DNA of 64,000 nucleotides from Saccharopolyspora_D taberi (GTDB lineage Bacteria > Actinomycetota > Actinomycetes > Mycobacteriales > Pseudonocardiaceae). A program made the position numbers and the translations under genes. The stretch spans positions 434,001-498,000 of the forward strand of contig NZ_BAAAUX010000016.1 in NCBI RefSeq assembly GCF_039534165.1. Direction: 5' to 3'. Under the pieces are notes generated by a model. That model saw only the letters and a program-made list of their open reading frames with translations. It was not told the origin of the DNA and made no database searches. This document shows positions 1 to 8,175 of this stretch, in pieces. Position 1 is the stretch's first letter, and each line of letters opens with the position of its first letter.

Positions 1-1119
1 GGCCACGTCCCGGGCGGTGGTTACGGCAACCTCAGCAGGCGGCACGGCCTGATCGTCGACCACCTGCACGCCGTCGAAGTCGTCGTCGTGGACGCGGAGG
101 GCACCGCCCGCGCCGTGATCGCCACCCGCGATCCGGCCGACCCGAACCACGACCTGTGGTGGGCGCACACCGGTGGCGGCGGAGGCAGCTTCGGCGTCGT
201 GACCCGCTACTTCTTCCGCACGCCCGGTGCCACGGGCGAGCCGTCGCGGCTGCTGCCCGCCCCGCCGTCGACGCTGTTCGTGGCGTGGCTGCGATGGCCG
301 TGGGACAAGCTCGACGAGCGCAGCTTCTCCCGTCTGGTGCGCAACTACGGCACCTGGTGCGAGGAGAACAGCGCGCCGGACTCGCCGTACCGCGGCCTCA
401 TGGCCCGGCTGGATCCGGAGGCGCGCGCCGCCGGGCAGGTGCTGCTGTCGGTCCAGATGGACACCTCGGTCCCGGGCGCCGGAAAGCTGCTCGACGACTT
501 CATCGCGGCGATCAACGACGGCGTCGGCGTCGACGTGGAGTTCTACCAGGAGAAGCACGAGCTCCCGTTCGAGCAGGGCACCGGCTGGCCCGGCTTCGCG
601 GGCGGCAACCCGACCGAGCGGTACAAGTACAAGTCGAGCTACCACCGCAAGGGCCTGACCGACGACCAGATCGGCGCGTTGTACCGGGTGTTGGCCGAGA
701 CCGACTACGACCACCCGGGCTACGTCCTGACGATCGCCACCCACGGCTGCCAGGTCAACGCGGTCGCACCGGACGCGACGGCCCAGCCGCACCGCGACAG
801 CGTGCTCAAGCTGCTGTGGGGCACGACGTGGGCGAACCCGAGCGAGGACGCCAAGCACATCGACTACCACCGCAACGTCTACCGGTCCGTTTACGCAGGC
901 ACCGGTGGAGTCTCGGTCCCCAACGACGTCACCGACGGCTGCTTCATCAACTACGCCGACGGCGACCTGGCCGACCCGGAGTGGAACTCCTCCGGCGTGC
1001 CCTGGCACGAGCTGTACTTCAAGGGGAACTACCCGAGGTTGCAGCAGGCCAAGGCCGCCTACGACCCGCAGGACATCTTCCGCCACGCCCAGTCGATCCG
1101 GTTACCGGGACAGCAGTGA
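1..1119 (+). CDS. FAD-binding oxidoreductase, berberine-bridge type (5' truncated by window edge)
   Basis: The reading frame is open from base 1, so the first in-frame GTG at 88 is internal and the N-terminus lies outside the window. What remains (372 residues) starts inside the PCMH-type FAD domain with a G-G-G-Y-G loop, continues through a W-W-A-H-T-G-G-G-G-G segment typical of this family, and ends in a BBE-type C-terminus (YFKGNYPRLQ, YDPQDIFR). Family members are secreted or cytosolic oxidases of alcohols, sugars or natural-product intermediates that use a covalent flavin. The usual His/Cys flavin anchors would lie in the missing part. Substrate unknown. The downstream neighbour is on the other strand, so no operon partner is visible. 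Confidence 0.85.
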   Translation, partial: GHVPGGGYGNLSRRHGLIVDHLHAVEVVVVDAEGTARAVIATRDPADPNHDLWWAHTGGGGGSFGVVTRYFFRTPGATGEPSRLLPAPPSTLFVAWLRWPWDKLDERSFSRLVRNYGTWCEENSAPDSPYRGLMARLDPEARAAGQVLLSVQMDTSVPGAGKLLDDFIAAINDGVGVDVEFYQEKHELPFEQGTGWPGFAGGNPTERYKYKSSYHRKGLTDDQIGALYRVLAETDYDHPGYVLTIATHGCQVNAVAPDATAQPHRDSVLKLLWGTTWANPSEDAKHIDYHRNVYRSVYAGTGGVSVPNDVTDGCFINYADGDLADPEWNSSGVPWHELYFKGNYPRLQQAKAAYDPQDIFRHAQSIRLPGQQ

Positions 1120-1278
1120 CGATCCCGGCCGTCGCCACGGCGACGGCCCGCCCGTCGCGGACGCCACTCCGGCGCCCGCGACGGGTGCCGGTGGGCGAGC
1201 GACGGGCGCCGGTGGCGCGGTGGGCGTCAGCGGGCGCGGTGGGGGCCGGTGGCGACGGACTCCGATGGGCGCGTGGTC

Positions 1279-1361
1279 TCGGTGGCTGCGTGGCTCGGTG
1301 CCCGCGATGGACTCCGGTGCCTGCGACGGGCGTCGGTGGCTGCGTGGCTCGGTGCCCGCGA
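1279..1361. repeat. 54-bp direct repeat, part of a degenerate 18-bp minisatellite
   Basis: A 29-nt sequence at 1279-1307 recurs exactly at 1333-1361, a 54-bp offset or three times 18 bp. The flanking sequence from about 1260 to 1410 carries weaker copies of the same GGTGGCTGCGTGG / TGCCCGCGACGG alternation. It resembles the larger array at 3237-3566 in period and G-richness but not in exact unit. Confidence 0.75.
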
Positions 1362-1761
1362 CGGACGCCGGTAGCTGCGTGGTCTCGGTAGCTGCGACGG
1401 CCGCTGGCCGCCGCATGGTGCCGGCGGCGGCTCCGGCGGGAGCGTCCGGTCCGGTAGCCACGCGATCTTGTTCGTGGCCTCGCCGAGAGCACCGGCGGGT
1501 CGCCGCCTCCGCCAGGAGCACCGGCGCCTGCTGCGGCGGTTTGAGCGGTGCTGCGGCCACCGGGAGCACTCGGCGGGCTCAGCTGCGTTCCCAGTGATCG
1601 CGAAGCTTCCAGGGTGGCCGCTGATTTCCCGCTCGGAATAATCGCGGATTTCGGCCGTTCTCCCGCGCCCCAATCGAGAAAACGATTTCTTCACTTCTCG
1701 TCCAGAAGGCCGTTGTTTCTGCCGGGCAAATCCGGGCCGATCTCGTTCGGATCTCAACGAA

Positions 1762-1784
1762 ACGGCCCGGAAAACCCGGGCCGT
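1762..1784 (-). terminator. Hairpin downstream of the XRE-type regulator gene
   Basis: ACGGCCCGG at 1762-1770 pairs perfectly with CCGGGCCGT at 1776-1784 around a 5-nt loop. It lies 37 bp beyond the stop codon of the minus-strand regulator and could also stop plus-strand transcription. There is no U-tract, which is common for actinobacterial terminators. Confidence 0.6.
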
Positions 1785-1821
1785 CGTTACGGTGCGTGCT
1801 CGACTGAATAAGCTGAACGGA

Positions 1822-2865
1822 TCAACGTCCATTCGTCCGGGTTGCGGCAGCGGTCGGTCCGGATGCCGCCAGGTCCGGGTCCCACCGGACGCCGAAGACG
1901 CCCATGCCGAAGTCGAGGGCGACCGCGTGGGTCCGGCCGTAGCGGTCGACGGTCAGCGGCTTCGGCGGCTCGACCTCCTGCGAGGTGGAGTCGCCCACGT
2001 AGCTCTCGCACCGCACCGGCGGGCGCGCCGGGTCGAACTGCAGCTCGATGACGTACTGCCGCACCGGGAGCCGGAAGAGCCTGCAGAACGTGTGGTCGTC
2101 CTCGTTGAGGCCGGTCGGCGGCTCGATGATCTCGTACTCGATCAGCGTGGTCTCGCCGCGCGCCAGGGCGCGGTCGAACAGCAGCTCGGCGACCACCATG
2201 TCGCGGGCGTGGTCGGTGAGCACCTGGCCGAGCCGGCAGGACCGGATCGGCCGGATGATCGGCGGCGTCTCGCTGGACGAGGCCCCGTCGAACATGATGA
2301 TCCACCGGTCGGCGCCGTTGCACTCGGCGCGGATGAGCTTGCGGGTGCGGATCTTGCGCAGCTTGCCCTGGTCGTCGATGTGCACCACGTCGTGGTGGCT
2401 GAGCCGGGTGAGCTTGCTGTCGTGGCTGGTGTCGATCCTGGTCAGCAGCTCGACCGCGGACTCGTTGTCGGCCCACAGCGCGCTCAGCGGCGGCGCGTCG
2501 CTGGACGCCTGGCGGGTGCGGCCGCGCGGGCGGGGTGGTCCCAGCAGCGCGGACAGCGAACCTTCCGGTACGCCGAGGACGCTTTCGAGCTGCTGGAGGG
2601 CCAGCAGCGAATCGGGCCGTTCGGGCCTGCGGCGACCGGACTGCCAGTAGCTCAGGGCGGTGATGCTGACCGGGGTGCCCCGGGCGCGCAGCCGGTGCTG
2701 GATTCGCTCCAGGCTCAACCTGCTGCAGCGGATCGCCGTGCGCAGGGCGGCTTCGAACGGCCCGGTGCGCAGGAGCTCGGCGAGTTCGGCCGAGATGGTG
2801 CTCTCGCGCTCGGCGCGGACGACGGTGGATGCTGTCGAACGCGGCTCGGTTTTCGGACCGGTCAT
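1822..2865 (-). CDS. XRE-family transcriptional regulator, 347 aa
   Basis: The protein has an N-terminal helix-turn-helix region (about residues 38-95; LSLERIQHRL ... ITALSYWQSGRRRPER) followed by a long C-terminal part (about 120-340) that I cannot assign to a named domain. It is rich in acidic and hydrophobic beta-like segments and may be a ligand-sensing or dimerisation region. The ATG start has a good GAGGAG ribosome site about 6 nt upstream. Regulators of this size with a lone N-terminal HTH are common in actinomycetes, often without known targets. The upstream region holds paired direct repeats that could be its operators. Its only divergent neighbour is aspS, about 1 kb away, so its regulon is unclear. 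Confidence 0.8.
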   Translation of the reverse strand: MTGPKTEPRSTASTVVRAERESTISAELAELLRTGPFEAALRTAIRCSRLSLERIQHRLRARGTPVSITALSYWQSGRRRPERPDSLLALQQLESVLGVPEGSLSALLGPPRPRGRTRQASSDAPPLSALWADNESAVELLTRIDTSHDSKLTRLSHHDVVHIDDQGKLRKIRTRKLIRAECNGADRWIIMFDGASSSETPPIIRPIRSCRLGQVLTDHARDMVVAELLFDRALARGETTLIEYEIIEPPTGLNEDDHTFCRLFRLPVRQYVIELQFDPARPPVRCESYVGDSTSQEVEPPKPLTVDRYGRTHAVALDFGMGVFGVRWDPDLAASGPTAAATRTNGR

Positions 2866-2953
2866 CGTTACTCCTCGTGTCCGCCGAATTCCGCACTAAA
2901 CCTAATGAGTGGATCAACGATGTGCAACGACTGAGTACCGGATTGGTCCTAGT

Positions 2954-3030
2954 ACTTAAGGCGGTGGGGGACCCGACTTAAGGATGGTTTCGGTCCGGTG
3001 ATCACTCGAACCGGCACTCGGCTGATCACT
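2954..3030. promoter_or_regulatory. Two sets of short direct repeats upstream of the XRE-type regulator
   Basis: ACTTAAGG occurs at 2954-2961 and 2976-2983 (22-bp period), and TGATCACT at 2999-3006 and 3023-3030 (24-bp period). Both spacings are close to two helical turns, as expected for a protein bound to one DNA face. That they are operators of the adjacent regulator is inference. Confidence 0.35.
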
Positions 3031-3236
3031 GATAACGGCTGCGATGACCCGAATTCTGGACCGGCCGCCGCCAAATTGGTATCGACCATTTGCCGGGTCC
3101 GCGGCGTCCGCATCGCGGACAACGTCCACTGTGGCCGGACGGTGCCGGCGGGCGCTCGGCCGCGGCGACGCGGAGGTCGCGCAGGGCAACCGGGCGTGGA
3201 GTCCGGCGGCCGTGCGGTGAGAACGCGGCCCCCATG

Positions 3237-3566
3237 GGACTGCGGCCCCCACGAGACCGTGGCCACCCACAGGACTGCGGCCGCCCACGGGACTGGGGCC
3301 GCCGACAGGACTGCGGCCAGTCGGGGACTGGGGCCGCCCACGGGACTGCCGCCAGCCACCGGACTGGGGCCAGCCACGGGACTGCGGCCAGTTGGGGCTG
3401 GCGCCACCCACGGGACCGTGGCCAGCCGTGAGACTGGGACCATCTCGGGACGTCGGCCACGTCGCGGGACTGTGGCCAGTCGCGAGATTGCGGCCACTGC
3501 GGGGCTCTGGCCCTGCCGCGAGACTGTGGCCAGTCGCGACACGGTGGCCACCTCGGGACCGGCCAC
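3237..3566. repeat. Degenerate 18-bp minisatellite (about 18 units)
   Basis: About eighteen imperfect copies of a 17-18 bp unit, consensus near GGGACTGSGGCCASYCRC, run head to tail. Units begin at roughly 3237, 3253, 3271, 3289, 3307, 3324, 3342, 3360, 3378 and so on. The units have diverged by substitution while keeping period, which argues for an old array. It is not CRISPR, since there are no unique spacers, and it does not encode a recognisable repeat protein. Confidence 0.8.
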
Positions 3567-3722
3567 GTCGTGGGGCCGCAATCCTCATCGTCGACCCGCC
3601 CGAAGCCCCTGCGCCGACCTGCCGACCGCAGCCCCGCGTCGACCCCGCCGCCGGCCCGCCGACCCCGCCGCCGCCCGCCCGCCAACCCCGCTGCCGACCG
3701 CGGCCTCCGGAACGAAACCTGC

Positions 3723-3753
3723 TCGACAGCCCCGCCCGCCGGTTGGCTAGCCT
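3723..3753 (+). promoter_or_regulatory. Candidate aspS promoter
   Basis: TCGACA at 3723-3728 and TAGCCT at 3748-3753 resemble -35 and -10 hexamers of the main actinobacterial sigma factor, with a 19-bp spacer. Transcription from here would give a leader of about 100 nt before aspS. The call rests on sequence only. Confidence 0.35.
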
Positions 3754-3862
3754 TGACATCTCACGTCCTCGCCGCCGTCCGCAGGCCGCCACGCCGCCGC
3801 GGGCACCGGCGCCGGGGCGCTGACCAGATCCCGCGCCGTCCATGAAGAGGAGCTCAGTACCC

Positions 3863-5683
3863 GTGATGCGCACGCACGAGGCCGGATCGCTTCGCGCCGG
3901 TCATGCCGGGCAGTCCGTCACCTTGGCCGGGTGGGTGGCGCGCCGCCGCGATCACGGTGGAGTGATCTTCATCGATCTCCGCGACGCCTCCGGCGTGGCC
4001 CAGGTCGTCTTCCGCGAGGGCGAGATGGCCGAGCGCGCCCACCGGCTGCGCTCCGAGTTCTGCCTGCGCATCACCGGCGAGGTCGTGCGCAGGCCGGAGG
4101 GCAACGAGAACCCCGAGATCGGCACCGGCGAGATCGAGGTGACCGCCACCGAACTGGAGGTCCTCTCCGAGTCCGCCCCGCTGCCGTTCCCGCTCGACGA
4201 GCACCTGGAGGTCGGCGAGGAGGTCCGGCTCCGGCACCGCTACCTGGACCTGCGCCGCCCCGGCCCGGCCCGGGCCATGCGGATGCGCAGCGAGATCAGC
4301 CGCATCGCCCGCGAGGTCCTGCACGGCCGCGACTTCGTCGAGGTCGAGACCCCGACGATGACCCGCTCCACCCCCGAGGGCGCCCGCGACTTCCTGATCC
4401 CGGCCCGCCTCCAGCCCGGCAACTGGTACGCGCTGCCGCAGTCGCCGCAGCTGTTCAAGCAGCTGCTGATGGTCGGCGGCCTGGAGCGCTACTTCCAGAT
4501 CGCCCGCTGCTACCGGGACGAGGACTTCCGCGCCGACCGCCAGCCCGAGTTCACCCAGCTCGACATCGAGATGAGCTTCGTCGACCAGGACGACGTCATC
4601 GAGCTCGGCGAGGAGATCATCGGCCAGCTGTGGAAGCGGCTCGCCGACCACGAGATCCCGCGCCCGATCCCGCGGATGACCTACGCCGACGCGATGGCCC
4701 GCTACGGCACCGACAAGCCGGACCTGCGCTTCGGCCTCGAGCTCACCGAGATGACCGAGTACTTCGCCGACACCCCGTTCCGGGTGTTCAAGGCCCCGTA
4801 CGTCGGCGCGGTCGTGATGCCCGGCGGTGCGAGCCAGCCCCGCCGCCAGCTCGACGCCTGGCAGGAGTGGGCCAAGCAGCGCGGGCACAAGGGCCTGGCC
4901 TACGTGCTGGTCGGCGAGGACGGCGAGCTGTCCGGCCCGGTCGCCAAGAACCTGTCCGAGGCCGAGCGCGAGGGCCTGGCCAAGGCCGTCGGCGCCGCCC
5001 CCGGCGACTGCGTCTTCTTCGCCGCGGGCGAGCCCGGCCCGGCCCGCGGCCTGCTGGGCGCGGCGCGGCTGGAGATCGGCGAGCGCTGCGGCCTGATCGA
5101 CCACGACGCCTGGGCGTTCGTGTGGATCGTCGACGCCCCGATGTTCGAGCTGGTCGACCAGAGCGACGACGTCGCGGTGGGCTCCGGCCGCTGGACCGCG
5201 GTGCACCACCCGTTCACCTCGCCCAACGCCGACTGGGTCGACAACTTCGAGTCCGACCCGGGCAACGCGCTGGCCTGGGCCTACGACATGGTCTGCAACG
5301 GCAACGAGATCGGCGGCGGCTCGATCCGTATCCACCGCTCCGACGTGCAGCAGCGGGTGTTCGAGATCCTGGGCATCTCCGAGGAGCAGGCGCAGGACAA
5401 GTTCGGCTTCCTGCTGGAGGCGTTCAAGTACGGCCCGCCGCCGCACGGCGGCATCGCCTACGGCTGGGACCGGATCACCATGCTGCTGGCCGGTGCCGAC
5501 TCGCTGCGCGACGTCATCGCCTTCCCCAAGAGCGGCGGCGGCTTCGACCCGCTGACCGGCGCCCCCTCGCCGATCACGGTCGAGCAGCGCAAGGAGGCCG
5601 GGGTCGACGCCAAGCCCGCTTCGCAGGTCGGCGGCGAGAGCATCTCGGTCTTCCCGCCCGGGGTGGTCGAGAAGCAGGGCTGA
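3863..5683 (+). CDS. aspS: Aspartyl-tRNA synthetase
   Basis: Class II synthetase (606 aa) that charges tRNA-Asp with aspartate; actinobacterial forms often also mischarge tRNA-Asn. It has an N-terminal OB-fold anticodon domain (about residues 1-110), then the catalytic core with motif 2 (QIARCYRDEDFRADRQPEFT) and motif 3 (GGIAYGWDRITMLL), with the GAD insertion domain between them. An in-frame ATG at 3842 exists, but the family begins at MRTHEAGSLR. GTG 3863 or ATG 3866 follows an AGGAG at 3848-3852, so the later start is chosen. The gene is monocistronic, with a strong hairpin just after it. Confidence 0.95.
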   Translation: MMRTHEAGSLRAGHAGQSVTLAGWVARRRDHGGVIFIDLRDASGVAQVVFREGEMAERAHRLRSEFCLRITGEVVRRPEGNENPEIGTGEIEVTATELEVLSESAPLPFPLDEHLEVGEEVRLRHRYLDLRRPGPARAMRMRSEISRIAREVLHGRDFVEVETPTMTRSTPEGARDFLIPARLQPGNWYALPQSPQLFKQLLMVGGLERYFQIARCYRDEDFRADRQPEFTQLDIEMSFVDQDDVIELGEEIIGQLWKRLADHEIPRPIPRMTYADAMARYGTDKPDLRFGLELTEMTEYFADTPFRVFKAPYVGAVVMPGGASQPRRQLDAWQEWAKQRGHKGLAYVLVGEDGELSGPVAKNLSEAEREGLAKAVGAAPGDCVFFAAGEPGPARGLLGAARLEIGERCGLIDHDAWAFVWIVDAPMFELVDQSDDVAVGSGRWTAVHHPFTSPNADWVDNFESDPGNALAWAYDMVCNGNEIGGGSIRIHRSDVQQRVFEILGISEEQAQDKFGFLLEAFKYGPPPHGGIAYGWDRITMLLAGADSLRDVIAFPKSGGGFDPLTGAPSPITVEQRKEAGVDAKPASQVGGESISVFPPGVVEKQG

Positions 5684-5696
5684 GGTTTTCCGGTCC

Positions 5697-5731
5697 GCGG
5701 GCCCGTGCGATCACCGATCGCGCGGGCCCGC
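5697..5731 (+). terminator. aspS terminator hairpin
   Basis: A 16-bp stem with a single G-U wobble (5697-5712 with 5716-5731) and a 3-nt loop begins 13 nt after the aspS stop. There is no U-tract, but the stem is very stable. Confidence 0.75.
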
Positions 5732-5787
5732 CGTGCATTAGCGTCCGGTAGCCACTGCCGGACCGGGTTGGAACGAGGACACGAGCC

Positions 5788-6729
5788 GTGCTTCACCTGC
5801 GCGTCATCTGCCCCGCTGGACGAACCGAGACCGTGCTCGCCGCGTTGCGCGCGCAGCCGGGTGCGACGCACCTGACGATCGCCCGCGGCGGCGCGCTGGA
5901 CCCGCCGGGGGACCTGATCGAGGCCGATGTGGCCAGGGAGGCCGCCGACGACGTACTCGACGCCATCGGAGCGGCGGAACTCGGCGAGGACGGGGCGGTC
6001 GTGCTCACCGACGCGGGCACCACGATCTCCGAACGCGCCGAGCGGGCCGAGGAGTCCGCTCCCGGGGAAGGGTCCGACGCCGTGGTGTGGGACCAGCTGA
6101 TCGCCAACACCGGCGAGGAGTGCAGGCTCAACGGCACCTTCCTGGCGTTCCTGTCCATCGCGTGCCTGCTGGGCGCGGTGGGCGTGGTGACCGACTCCCC
6201 GGTGACCATCGTCGGCGCGATGGTCGTCGGCCCCGAGTTCGGGCCGCTGGCCGCGCTGGCGGTGGGGCTGGTGTGCCGCCGGTGGCTGCTGGTGCGGCGG
6301 GCCGCGGTCGCGCTCGCCGTCGGTTTCCCGGTGGCGATGGGCGTGACCGCGCTGGCGACGCTGGCGGGCAAGTGGACCGGGCTGATCGACGCGAGCAGCC
6401 TGCCGACCGGAGGTCAGGTGTCGTTCGTCTACACCGTCGGCTGGTCGTCGCTGATCGTGGCGCTGCTCGCCGGAGCGGCCGGGATGCTCTCGCTGACCTC
6501 GGCGAAGTCGGCGGCGCTGGTCGGGGTGTTCATCTCGGTGACCACGGTTCCCGCCGCCGGCTACTCGGTGGTGGCGTTGCTGCTCCGGGACTGGGGACAG
6601 GCCGTGGGGTCAGCCACCCAGTTGGTTGTCAACCTGGTGGGGATCGTGCTGGCCGGGGTCCTCGTGCTGCTGGTGCGCGGCGCACCCGAGCGCGCCGAGG
6701 ACCGGGTGCGCACCCGCGAACTGTCGTAA
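5788..6729 (+). CDS. DUF389 family membrane protein
   Basis: The 313-residue protein has a soluble N-terminal alpha/beta region (about 1-100, starting LHLRVICPAGRTE) and a C-terminal part with about six hydrophobic segments (about 115-295). This is the layout of the DUF389 family. The core motif TIVGAMVVGPEFGPLAALAVG is characteristic of these proteins, whose biochemical role is not established. The GTG start fits the conserved N-terminus, although the ribosome site is weak. No operon partner is evident, since 58 bp and a hairpin separate it from aspS. Confidence 0.85.
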   Translation: MLHLRVICPAGRTETVLAALRAQPGATHLTIARGGALDPPGDLIEADVAREAADDVLDAIGAAELGEDGAVVLTDAGTTISERAERAEESAPGEGSDAVVWDQLIANTGEECRLNGTFLAFLSIACLLGAVGVVTDSPVTIVGAMVVGPEFGPLAALAVGLVCRRWLLVRRAAVALAVGFPVAMGVTALATLAGKWTGLIDASSLPTGGQVSFVYTVGWSSLIVALLAGAAGMLSLTSAKSAALVGVFISVTTVPAAGYSVVALLLRDWGQAVGSATQLVVNLVGIVLAGVLVLLVRGAPERAEDRVRTRELS

Positions 6730-6956
6730 CTCCTTGCGCGGAGGGGTAAACAGGAAGGCGGTTGCGTGTTCGTCGTTGTCGTGCAACGTGGGCGGTACGG
6801 GGCTCCGTCATCGTCCAAGGGGGCCGCTCGGTGGTTGGAGCAAAGGAGGAGAACCGCCTGGCGAACACACAGCGCTTACGGTTTACCACCAGCTGTGTGT
6901 CACTTGACCGGTCATGCCCGTTCGGGTTCGGGCAGTGGGGGTAGGGTCTGGAGACG
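6730..6956. other. Leader region of the APH-fold gene with a possible short ORF
   Basis: A strong AAAGGAGGAG sequence at about 6841-6850 does not serve the annotated ATG at 6957. In the same region a GTG-initiated frame of about 37 codons ends at TAG 6942-6944, a few bases before the gene. It could be a leader peptide, but composition and conservation cannot be judged here. TAGGGT at 6942-6947 could be a -10 element close to the start codon. Confidence 0.25.
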
Positions 6957-8168
6957 ATGAGCGTGGAGATCACCACCGGCCCGCCGGAGGTCCGCATCCC
7001 TGCGAGCACGGAGGTGACCGACACCGTCGGCACCGCGGAAGCCGTGCTCAGCAGGCGTACCGGGGCCGCGGTGCGGCTCGCCGATGCCGAGGACCTCGGC
7101 GGCAGCGACCGTTCGGTCGTGATGCGGGTCCGGGTTGCCGAGTCCCCCTTCGAGCTGCCGCGGACCCTCGTGGTCAAGCACTACGGGGAGTGTCCGGAGT
7201 CGGCCCGGTCCGATCCGTTCGCGCACGAGGCGGCCAGCTGTCAGCTGTCGACCTCGCTGCCGCCGGAGATGCGGGTCGGGCCCGAGCTGATCGCCCACGA
7301 CGTCAACGAGCGCCTGCTGGTGCTGGAGGACCTCGGACGCGGCTCGACGCTGGCCGACGTCCTGTTCGGCGAGGACCCCCGCGCCGCCGAGCGCGCGCTG
7401 CTGTCGTGGGCGCGGGCGCTGGGACGGCTGCACACCACGATGGCGGGCAGCGAGCCGGACTTCGACGCGCTGATGCGGCGGCTGGGCACCAAGTCGTGGA
7501 CCGACCCGGTGGCCGACGACATCGTGCGCTCGCTGACCGAGCTGCCCGAGCTGCTGGACCAGATCCTCGGCGTGCGGACCTCGCCCGCGGTCGTCGAGCG
7601 GCTGACCAGCGCGGCCGAACTCCTCGGGCAGAGCAGGTACCGCTCGTTCAGCCCGTCCGACATCTGCCCGGACAACAGCCTGGTCACCGGGACCGGGGTG
7701 CGGTTCCTGGACTTCGAGTGGGGCTGCGTGCGCGACGTCGCGCTCGACGCGGCGTACCTGCAGTACCCGTTCCCGTCCTCGTGGTGCTCCTACGCGCTGC
7801 CGGACAACCTGGCCGAGGGCATGTTGTCGACCTGGCGCTCGGAGATCGTGGAGGTGTGGCCGGAACTCGACGACGACGAGGTCCTGCTGCCGCGCCTGTT
7901 CGACGCGCAGCTGCTGTGGGTCTGGGTGTCGACGTGGTGGTTCCTGCCGCGCACCGGTGAGACCGACCGGCCGATCGACCTGCACATGCCCTCGCCGCGC
8001 CGCAGCACGGCGCTGGTGGACCGCTGGCGGCACCTGCGCACCGATGCCGAGGCCGCGGGCATGACCGAGCTCGTCGACCACGCAGGCCGGCTGGTGGACG
8101 CGCTCGTGGACCGCTTCGGGGCGGGAGCGCTGCACCTGCTCCCGTACCCGGCGTTCCGGACCGAGTAG
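6957..8168 (+). CDS. Aminoglycoside-phosphotransferase-fold protein (atypical catalytic loop)
   Basis: A 403-residue protein with kinase-like APH/choline-kinase topology: an N-lobe lysine in TLVVKHY (about residue 73), the hinge LLVLEDLGRGS, and the C-lobe. The catalytic loop that normally reads H-G-D-x4-N reads P-S-D-I-C-P-D-N, keeping Asp and Asn but losing His-Gly. The metal-binding D-x-D/G region is LDFEWG. The family phosphorylates small molecules such as aminoglycosides, homoserine or choline; no substrate can be inferred. It is followed 7 bp later by a GNAT gene, suggesting co-transcription. Confidence 0.75.
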   Translation: MSVEITTGPPEVRIPASTEVTDTVGTAEAVLSRRTGAAVRLADAEDLGGSDRSVVMRVRVAESPFELPRTLVVKHYGECPESARSDPFAHEAASCQLSTSLPPEMRVGPELIAHDVNERLLVLEDLGRGSTLADVLFGEDPRAAERALLSWARALGRLHTTMAGSEPDFDALMRRLGTKSWTDPVADDIVRSLTELPELLDQILGVRTSPAVVERLTSAAELLGQSRYRSFSPSDICPDNSLVTGTGVRFLDFEWGCVRDVALDAAYLQYPFPSSWCSYALPDNLAEGMLSTWRSEIVEVWPELDDDEVLLPRLFDAQLLWVWVSTWWFLPRTGETDRPIDLHMPSPRRSTALVDRWRHLRTDAEAAGMTELVDHAGRLVDALVDRFGAGALHLLPYPAFRTE

Positions 8169-8175
8169 CGACCGC

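Larger units (their letters stand above)
1120..1821. other. Intergenic region with G-rich 18-bp-periodic repeats
   Basis: No convincing gene is seen in about 700 bp between two converging genes. The first half (about 1140-1420) is low-complexity GGTGGC/GGCGAC-rich DNA with 18-bp periodicity. The second half (about 1600-1790) is less GC-rich and ends in a terminator-like hairpin. Several frames are open across the repeats only because the period is a multiple of three and stop codons are rare at this GC content. Confidence 0.6.
2866..3862. other. Long intergenic region between the regulator gene and aspS
   Basis: About 1 kb with no supported gene. From the left it holds the regulator promoter region with two ACTTAAGG copies (2954-2961, 2976-2983) and two TGATCACT copies (2999-3006, 3023-3030), then a long degenerate 18-bp array (3237-3566), a C-rich stretch, and the likely aspS promoter. 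Open frames on both strands here are repeat-driven and give proline/arginine-rich translations with no family resemblance. Confidence 0.6.

Noticed and set aside
3237..3566. CRISPR-like appearance of the short repeats
   Set aside because: Units are contiguous and diverged with no unique spacers, and no cas genes are present.
2956..3873. Long minus-strand frames through the 18-bp array upstream of aspS
   Set aside because: The period is a multiple of three, so all frames stay open; no ribosome site or recognisable repeat protein.
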